Source: Notamacropus eugenii (Eukaryota > Chordata > Mammalia > Diprotodontia > Macropodidae). From it: a stretch of DNA of 64,000 bases. Under the pieces are notes generated by a model. The model made no database searches. It saw nothing but the letters and a program-made list of their open reading frames with translations, and was not told the DNA's origin. Of the stretch, positions 57,155 through 64,000 are shown in pieces. Numbering within the stretch: position 1 is the stretch's first letter; every line of letters starts with the position of its first letter. The DNA lies in assembly GCF_028372415.1 (NCBI RefSeq), contig NC_092878.1:28874903-28938902 (forward strand), given 5' to 3'. The position numbers and the translations under genes were made by a program.

Positions 57155-59172
57155 TTTTCATTTTTTCTCAAGTACATGTAAATCAAAATTTTTAACATTC
57201 TTTTTTAAAAATTTTTTTGTTTGTTTTCAGTTTTCTACAATCACTTCCATATATCTTAGGTTTTCTTCCCCCTCCCTCCTCAGCCCCTCCCTCTCTACTT
57301 TCTCCCCGAGATGGTGTACAGTCTTATAAGGTTTCTACACATACATTCTTATTAAATACATTTTCACCTTAGTCATGTTGCATAGAAGAATTAAAATGAA
57401 TGGGAGAAACCATAAAACAAAACATAACACAAGAGAAAATGGTGTGCTTCATTCTGCGATCTAATTCCATAGTTCTTTCTCTGGATATGGAAGGCATTTT
57501 GCCTCAAGAGACCATTGGGAATTTTTTAGGTGCTTCCATTGCTGTGAAGGGCTAAGTCTACCAAAAAAATTCCTCGCATGCTGTGGTTGTTGCTGTGTGC
57601 AGAGTTCTCCTGGTTCTACTCCTTTCACTCAGCATCAGTTCATCTAAGTCCTTCTAGGCCTTTCTGAAGTCTTCCTGTTCATCATTTCTTATAGCATAAT
57701 AGTATTCCATTACATTCATATACCACAACTTGTTCAACCGTTCCCCAGTTGATGGGCATCCCCTTGATTTCCAGTTTTTGGCCACCACAAAAAGAGCTGC
57801 TACAAATATTTTTGTACATGTGGGACCCTTTCCCATTTTTATGATCTCTTTGGGATGCAGTCTTGGAAGTGATAGTGCTGGGTCAAGGGATATGCACATT
57901 TTTGTATCCCTTTGGGCACAGTTCCAAATTGCTCTGCAGAATCGTTGGATCAGCTCATAGCTCCACCAACAATGAATTAGTGTTCCAACTCTCCCACATC
58001 TTCTCCAACATTTATCATCTTCCTGTTTTGTCATGTTAGCCAATCTGATGGGTATGATGTGGTACCTCAGAGTTGTTTTGATTTGCGTCTCTCTAATCAA
58101 TAGGGATTTAGGGCATTTTTTCATATGATTAGAGATAGCTTTAATTTCTTCTAATGAAAACTGCCTATTCATATACTTTGACCATTTATCAATTGGGGAA
58201 TGACTTGTATTCTTGTAAATTTGACTCAGTTCTCTCTATATTTTAGAAATGAGGCCTTTATCACAGGCACTAGTTACAAAAATGCTTTCCCAGCTTTCTG
58301 TTTCCTGTCTAATCTTGGTTGCATTGGGTTTGTTTGTACAAAACTTTTCAGTTTAATGTAATCAAAATGGTCCATTTTGCACTTCATGGTGTCCTGTATC
58401 TCTTGTTTGATTAAAAATTTCTCCATTCTCCATAATCTGACAAATACACTATTCCTTGCTCCCCTAATTTGTTTATAGTATCAGTCTTTATGCCTAGAGC
58501 ATATATCCATTTGGACTTTATTCTTGTGTATGTTGTCAGCCATTGCTCTATGCCCAGTTTCCACCACACTGTGGTCCAGTTTTCCCAGCAAATACAGTGA
58601 CTTTTTGTCCCAGAAGCTGGGGTCCTTGGATTTATCAAACAGCAGACCGATATAGTCATTGACTACTATATCTTGTGTACCTAACCTATTCCACTGGTCT
58701 ACCCCTGTGTTTCTAAGCCAGTACCAAGTGGTTTTGATGATTGCTGCTTTATAATACAATTTCAGATCTGGTAGGGCTAGGCCACTTTCCTTAGCATTTT
58801 TTTTCATTAGTTCTCTTGATATTCTGGACCTTTTGTTCTTCCAGATGAATTTTGATATTAGTTTTTCTAGCTCTGGAAAATAATTATCTGGTAGTTTGAT
58901 TGGTATGGCACTGAATAAGTAAATTATATTAGGTAAAATTGTTATTTTTATTATATTAGCTCAGCCTACCCATGGTGAGTAACTGATGTTTTTCCCACTT
59001 ACTTAGATCTGACTTTATTTGTGCAAAGTGTTTTGTAATTGTGTTCATATAGTCCCTGAGTTTTAACATTAAAAAAAAAAAAACAACTTTTGAGTTCCCT
59101 ATAATTTCCTCCCTCCTTCCTCCTTGAGAATGCAAGCAATTTGATATAGATTATACCTGCAGTCATGTGAAA
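57155..59172 (-). repeat. L1 3' scrap hosting the previous element
   Basis: 57155-57199 ('CAAGTACATGTAAATCAAAA') and 59071-59172 ('TTTTGAGTTCCC', 'CAAGCAATTTGATATAGATTATACC') join into the usual L1 3' UTR text. A MIR-like scrap (59180-59300) follows it. Confidence 0.7.
57200..59060 (-). mobile_element. Older 5'-truncated L1 inserted in another L1 3' end
   Basis: TTTTAACATT flanks it at 57190-57199 and 59061-59070. It spans 3' UTR, ORF2 C terminus and part of the reverse-transcriptase thumb region. ORF2 frames are broken: 57654-58172 and 58481-58807 are the longest open pieces. In the zinc knuckle the last Cys is Tyr (CX3CX7HX4Y). It is older than the copy at 54909 and of a slightly different 3' UTR type. 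Confidence 0.85.
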
Positions 59173-59721
59173 CAGCTGTGCAGTTTTCTAAGTGATTTGG
59201 CCAGGGCAGAGTAATTAGTATGTAACAGAGATAGGACTTAAACAGACCTTCCTTTCTTTGAGGTTAGTGCCTTACATCAGGTTGCAGATTTAGCACAATA
59301 GTGTTTGAATTTGAAATGTGAATCCTTTCTTACCTTGCTCCTCAATTTGTAAAGTTGTCTTTGGGCCTTTTTTCACGTAAAGACTTCATTACAGATATAA
59401 CGATGTATTTTAAAAAATCAAGTTAATGGACAGATCTTTTTTTTCTAATTACATATAAAAATTTTTTTTAACATTCATTTTTACCTCACTCTCCCCTTCC
59501 TGAGAAGGCAAGCAGTTTGATATAGGTTATACATGTGCAGTTATGCAAAACATATTTCCATATTAGTCATGTTGTGAAAGAAAACACAGAAAAAAATTCG
59601 AAGAAAAATAAAGTTTTAAAAAAGCATGATTCAGTCTGCATTCAATCAACATCAGTTCTTTCTTCAGAGGTGGAGTTCTTCATGAGTCCTTCAGAATTAT
59701 CTTAGATCATTGTATTGCTGA

Positions 59722-60014
59722 TGTTAGAGACACACTTGACACTAATAAGTTATCAAGGAAAATTTATTGCAGCAGAGTTCAGAGGAATTGAGTAGTTTGG
59801 CCAAAGTAGACCCCCATGGTCTTTTTAGGAGGAGGGAGTACTGAGTACAGAAGAAAGATGGGCTGTATACCATTAGTTCAAGAGAGATTCTCCCCCCAGG
59901 AGATGGATTGGTCCATCCTTAATTAGGTCACCCTTTTCTCTACATGCCTATTATGTAACCCCCCTTAGTAGATTCCCCCCTCCCAGACATCCTCTAAGAA
60001 TTGGACCCATGAGA

Positions 60015-60015
<1 letters not shown>
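59722..60015. repeat. Unclassified block, possibly LTR-derived
   Basis: Starts TGTTAGAGACACACTTGACAC and contains 'GAAAATTTATTGCAGCAGAG', text partly like that at 14870. There is no coding part, and the edges are not certain. Confidence 0.3.
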
Positions 60016-60016
<1 letters not shown>

Positions 60017-60071
<55 letters not shown>

Positions 60072-60080
60072 ATGTATGTA
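60017..60080. repeat. (TG)n(TATG)n microsatellite
   Basis: A TG run of about 36 bp is followed by a TATG/GTAT run of about 25 bp, at the place where HAL1 copies carry an AC run. Confidence 0.95.
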
Positions 60081-60084
60081 TAAT

Positions 60085-62000
60085 CCCTCCAGCTACCCAA
60101 ATACAGAGAAAAGTTTCAAGAGTTACAAATACTATCTTTCCATGTAGGAATGTAAACAGTTCAACTTTAGTAAGTCCCTTATGATTTCTCCTTCCTGTTC
60201 ACCTTTTCATGCTTCTCATGATTCTTGTGTTTGAAAATCAGATTTTCTGTTCACCTCTGTCTTTTCATCAGGAATGCTTGAAAGTTCTCTATTTCATTGA
60301 AAGACCATTTTCCCCCTGAAGTATTGTACTCAGTTTTGCTGGGTAGGTGATTCTTGGTTTTAGTCCTAGTTCCTTTGACTTCTGGAATATCATATTCCAA
60401 GCCCTTCGATCCCTTAATGTTGAAGCTGCTAGATCTTGTGTTATCCTGATTGTATTTCCATAATACTCTTTCTGGCTGCTTACAATATTTTCTCCTTGAC
60501 CTAGGAACTCTGAAGTTTGGCTACAATATTCCTAGGAATTTTTCTATTCAGATCTCTTTCAGGAGGTGATTGGTGGACTCTTTCAATATTCATTTTACCC
60601 TCTGGTTCTAGAATATCAGGGCAGTTTTCCTTGATAATTTCATGAAAGATGATGTCTAGGCTCTTTTTTTGATCATGTCTTTCAGGTAGTCCCATAATTT
60701 TTAAAATTGTCCCTCCTGGATCTATTTTCCAGGTTAGTTGTTTTTCCAATGACATATTTCACATTGTCTTCTATTTTTTTCATTTTTTTTGGTTTTGTTT
60801 TGTAATATCTTGGTTTCTCATAAAGTCATTAGCTTCTATCTGCTCTGTTCTAATTTTTAAAGAAGTATTTTCTTCAGTGGACTTTTGAACCTCCTTTTCC
60901 ATTTGGCTAATTCTGCTTTTTAAAGTATTCTTCCACATTGGGTTTTTGGGCCACTTTTGCCATTTGAGTTAGCCTATTTTTAAAGGTGTTATTTTCTTCA
61001 GCATTTTTTTGGGTCTCCTTTAGTAAGCTGTTGACTCACTTTTCATGATTTTCTTGCATCACTCTCATTTCTCTTCCCAGTTTTTCCTCCACCTCTCTTA
61101 CTTGATTTTCAAACTCCTTTTTGAACTCTTCCAGGCCTGAGGCCATTGCGTATTTATTTTGAAGGTTTTTGATGCAGAAGCCTTGACTTTTATGTCTTCC
61201 TCTGATGGTATACATTGTTCTTCCTCATCTGAAAGGATGGAAGAAAGTATCTGTTCACCAAGAATGTAACCTTCTGTAGTCTTATTATTTCCCCCTTTTT
61301 TTGGGCATTTTCCCAGCCAGTTACTTGACTTTTGAATCCTTTGTCAAGAGAAAGGTATACTTTGGGGACCAGTAAGTTCTCAGCTCTTCCAAGGTGGCAC
61401 AATCAAGGGAGAGGAGTTTCCTCCTCTCCTGGGCTGTGCTCTGGTCTGGGAGCTACAGCATGGTTTTCTGCCCAGGATCTTCTCCAAAGCCTCCACCAAC
61501 TCCACCACACCAGTGCTCCTCCTCACACCAGGACCGCCACTCAGGGCTGAGATCAAGACCAGCTGCTCAATTCCCCTAGGAGCTCCAGGCTGAGGACTCC
61601 AAAAATGGACACTGCTGCCACCTGGGACCACCTGGGCCTGGGGCTTGGGGAGCACCCTGCTTCCCTCTCACCCAGGTGAAAGAGCTTTTTCACTGACTTT
61701 TAAGGCTGTCTTTGGCCTTTGTGGCTTGAGGGATCTGGGAACCACAGCTGCTACCCGGGATCCCATGCCAGAGCCTGCTCCCCTGCGGCACTGCGTGGCC
61801 AAGGCTGGACTGCACTCCACTTGTGATAGACTTTTCCTGTTGACCTTCCAGGCTGCCTTGGACTGGAAATCTCTTTCACTCTGTCATTTTGTGGCTGCTG
61901 CTGCACTGGAATTTGTTTAGAGTCATTTTATAAAGGTATTTTATGGACTGTGGCAGGAGAGCTCCTACAGGTCATTCTTCTACTCCGCCATCTTGGCTCC
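60085..62000 (-). mobile_element. HAL1-like copy, minus strand, 3' end lost
   Basis: The 5' end (reverse of GGAGCCAAGATGGCGGAGTA, 61981-62000) and the 5' UTR lie at about 61330-62000. Broken ORF1 lies at about 60220-61310, with ATG-equivalent near 61308 and open pieces 60501-60755 and 61190-61402. The part of the 3' UTR beyond the dinucleotide run is missing. It lies only about 155 bp upstream of the SNAP23 start-codon exon, in antisense orientation. The frames of 72-91 residues in its 5' UTR are chance. Confidence 0.85.
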
Positions 62001-62154
62001 ACTCATCATACAGTATTGTTGTTATACTGTGTGCAGTGTTCTCCTGGTTCTGCTCACTTCAATTTGTATCAGTTCTTATAAAATCTTAGTGATCTTCCAA
62101 GGTGAGAGTAATACACTTTCACCCCTGAAACCTACTTTTTGTTTTTTTAAACAG

Positions 62155-62258
62155 AATATCACGGTTCCTGTTGCTTTGCTTAGCAAGAATTGTGATCCAT
62201 CATGGATGATCTGTCAGCAGAAGAAATTCAGCTAAGGGCTCACCAAGTGACTGATGAG
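62155..62258 (+). other. SNAP23: SNAP23 exon 2 (5' UTR and start codon)
   Basis: The acceptor is a T-rich tract ending AAACAG at 62154 and the donor is GAG|GTAAAA at 62259. The first 47 bases are 5' UTR and contain an in-frame TGA at 62193-62195, which fixes the start. The exon lies about 60 bp beyond a truncated L1 scrap, so the intronic sequence just upstream is repeat-derived nearly to the acceptor. Confidence 0.9.
62202..62258 (+). CDS. SNAP23: SNAP23 residues 1-19
   Basis: SNAP23 is the widely expressed Qbc-SNARE that pairs with plasma-membrane syntaxins and VAMPs to drive exocytosis. This exon encodes MDDLSAEEIQLRAHQVTDE, which differs from the mammalian SNAP23 N terminus at only a few positions and leads into the first SNARE helix. 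The ATG has A at -3 and G at +4, a good initiation context, and an in-frame stop two codons before it. The exon ends in phase 0 after Glu19. The palmitoylated Cys cluster and second SNARE helix lie outside the window. Confidence 0.95.
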
Positions 62259-63913
62259 GTAAAACATTTTGTTGAAAGTCTTAATTCATTTCACCCCTCT
62301 TATATCTGTACGATGTATTCCCTTACTCGGATCTGAGGTAAGGAAGGATCAACTTTGCTATTTTGGCCAGCTTGGTCAGTTAATAAATGTTTGTTGATTG
62401 ATTAGACCAATGAATGTGTTTGGTATTGACTAATGATTTGTTATTATTGTCTTGTCTTGTTCCCTCAAAAACCAAAAACAACAATAGAAAAGTTAAAAGT
62501 AAATTCTAGAGTAAACACAGGTACTAAAGATAATAATCACCTAAAATTTGAGTAGGGAACTGACTATGGACAGACCTGTGCTTTAAGAAGATCACTTTGG
62601 CATCTACATGGATGGATTGGAGATAATTGAGGCAGGAAGTCCAATTAGGCCACTGTAATAGTTCAGTTGAGAGGTGTAATAAGGATCTGAAATAGATTGA
62701 TGATTCTCTATATGAAGGGATGAGGACTGTTCCTTTTTAATCTTTACATTCCTAGTACCTGGTGTGGTGCCTAGTACATAGTAGGTGCTTAATAAATTCT
62801 TGTTGATTTATTGTTTGAGGATTTTGAAAATACATTGATGATGGAGTACCCTACAGCTCTGTGGTTGGCCTTATAAAGACAGAGATGGTATGCTCATCAA
62901 AATTGTAAATGACACAGAGCTGGGAAATATAGTTAATATGCCTCATGACAGAATCCAAAAATTTTGTGACAGTATAGTACATTGGATTGAATCTAGTAGG
63001 GATAAATGTAAAATTTCAGTCAAAAATTCAATTTCAGAAGTAGTAGATGGTGGAGGTAGAGATAGCAGTTCTGAAAAAGATGTTGGGGCTTTAGTGGGCT
63101 GCAAGATCAGCAGGGTGGTGTGAGAACTAAAAAGCTAATTTGGTCTTGGGCTGCTATAACAGGGGCATAACCTCAGGAAAGGAGAAGGTGATAGTCCTTT
63201 TGTCTAACCTCATCTGGAGTATGGCGGTCACTTTGGGCACCAAGCAGAAGAGGGCCACTAGAATGATGAAAGACCTTGAGTTTGTGATACCTGAGGATTA
63301 GTTGAAGGAAATAGGAAGGTCTTAAGCATGGAGAAAAGAAGACTCTGGGACATGATAGCTATTTTCAAGTATTTGAAAGACTGTCATGTGGCAAAGGGAT
63401 AAGTTTTGTTCTTTTTGGTTCCAGAGGGCAGAATCAAGAGCAGTGGGGGAAACTTGCAAAGAAGCCAATTAGCCTTGATGTCGGGAAAAATTTTCCAATA
63501 ATTAGTACTGTCTGGAAATGGACTGGATTGCTTTGAGAGGCAGTGAGGTCTTCACCCAGAGGCTGGATGACCACTTGTGGGATATGTTCTAGTGGTAATT
63601 CTATGTAGTATGAGTTGAATTAGATGTCTATAGAGGTTCCTTTTGATTCTCAAATTCTGTCATTCAGTGACAGACACCCCCTCACCCTCACAGTATTTCT
63701 TGGAATACCTGGTGAAAAATAAGCTTGCAGTTTTAATGACCAGTTTGATTAGTTTTAGGTTGTTTAAGCGTTAGTTGGCAGTGATTTTACTTATAGTAGA
63801 AAATAACGTCCCGAACATGGTAAACATAGATTTTTATTTTAAAATTCTGCTTATTTTTCTGTTGCATATTAAAATAGTAAAACTTTGTTTTTGGGTGTTT
63901 TTTTTTTCCCTAG
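62259..63913 (+). other. SNAP23: SNAP23 intron 2 (1655 bp)
   Basis: GT...AG, phase 0. It holds a family B scrap (62570-62710), an L2 3' end scrap (62720-62820; 'AGTAGGTGCTTAATAAATTC') and an L3/CR1 fragment. The acceptor has a long T tract and CCCTAG. Confidence 0.9.
62830..63660 (+). repeat. L3/CR1-type LINE, ORF2 end and 3' UTR
   Basis: A 77-residue frame (62890-63123) resembles the CR1 region after the reverse-transcriptase catalytic site (NDTELGNIV..., DKCKISV). 3' stations follow: 'GGGCACCAAGCAGAAGAGGG', 'AAATTTTCC', 'GAGGCTGGATGACCACTTG' and a 'GAATTAGATGTCTATAGAGG' end. Decayed; lies within SNAP23 intron 2. Confidence 0.75.
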
Positions 63914-63955
63914 TCCCTGGAAAGCACAAGGAGAATCCTGGTTTTAGCCACTGAG
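63914..63955 (+). CDS. SNAP23: SNAP23 residues 20-33
   Basis: A 42-nt exon with acceptor CCCTAG (63913) and donor GAG|GTAAGA (63956). It encodes SLESTRRILVLATE, in frame with the previous exon and continuing the first SNARE (Qb) helix. The family stretch S-L-E-S-T-R-R is complete. The mammalian exon of the same length normally has Gly and Ile where this one has Val (residue 29) and Thr (residue 32). The next exon lies beyond the window. Confidence 0.95.
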
Positions 63956-64000
63956 GTAAGAGAATATTACTAGAAGTGTCCTACTCTTGGGTATCTTGGA

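Larger units (their letters stand above)
59435..62095 (-). repeat. L1 3' end split by later insertions
   Basis: 59435-59725 is L1 3' UTR ('CTAATTACATATAAAAAT', 'AGGCAAGCAGTTTGATATAGG', 'TTAGATCATTGTATTGCTGA'). The next L1 text, 'TCATCATACAGTATTGTTG' and 'TTCTCCTGGTTCTGCTCACTTC', is at 62003-62095. About 30 bp are missing at the join, so the insertion was accompanied by a deletion or later rearrangement. Confidence 0.65.
21244..62154 (+). other. SNAP23: SNAP23 intron 1 (about 40.9 kb)
   Basis: It runs from the donor GTGAGT at 21244 to an acceptor with a T-rich tract and AG at 62153-62154. It is built largely of LINE and SINE insertions (listed separately). The extent depends on the exon 1 call. 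Confidence 0.6.

Overview
The window is vertebrate nuclear DNA and almost certainly marsupial. Most of it is made of LINE-1, L2 and L3/CR1-like LINEs, tRNA-headed SINEs and hAT-like MITEs of types known from opossum and other marsupials. No prokaryotic-style gene, operon or CRISPR array is present. I cannot name the species. Almost all long reading frames are retrotransposon frames or chance frames; the only host coding sequence I can support is two short exons near the right end.

Host gene: the plus strand carries the 5' part of SNAP23, the ubiquitous Qbc-SNARE. A CpG-rich promoter with a probable noncoding exon 1 (ending at 21243) is followed by an intron of about 41 kb. The start-codon exon is at 62155-62258 and encodes residues 1-19. 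A 42-nt exon at 63914-63955 encodes residues 20-33. Both introns flanking the 42-nt exon are phase 0. The gene continues beyond the right edge. A second CpG island at about 880-1450, with a perfect NRF1 site and a minus-strand splice donor, looks like the first exon of a divergent minus-strand gene. By mammalian synteny (ZNF106 lies head-to-head with SNAP23 in human) it may be ZNF106, but no ZNF106 coding sequence lies in the window.

Layout: 1-600 plain sequence; 600-2400 SINE pieces around CpG island 1; 2400-21000 intergenic repeats, including one old L2 (8190-15630) cut into pieces by later insertions; 21000-21520 SNAP23 promoter and exon 1; 21630-22075 a minisatellite of about 83 bp per unit; 22080-62154 SNAP23 intron 1, with L2 and L1 fragments, a 0.55-kb inverted repeat pair (29028-29575 / 36902-37450), a three-layer LINE nest (47180-53880), two 5'-truncated L1 copies with target-site duplications (54909-56685, 57200-59060) and a minus-strand HAL1-like copy (60085-62000); 62155-64000 SNAP23 exons 2 and 3 with an L3/CR1 fragment between them.

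The most striking object is the nest at 47307-53009. A young half-L1 (HAL1-like) retrotransposon with an uninterrupted L1-ORF1-type frame, no reverse transcriptase frame, its own 3' UTR and a poly(A) tail sits inside an older copy of the same family. The older copy itself sits inside a decayed L1 ORF2. Both insertions have readable target-site duplications. I found no convincing new host biological system; the notable biology is the non-autonomous LINE lineage and the promoter architecture.
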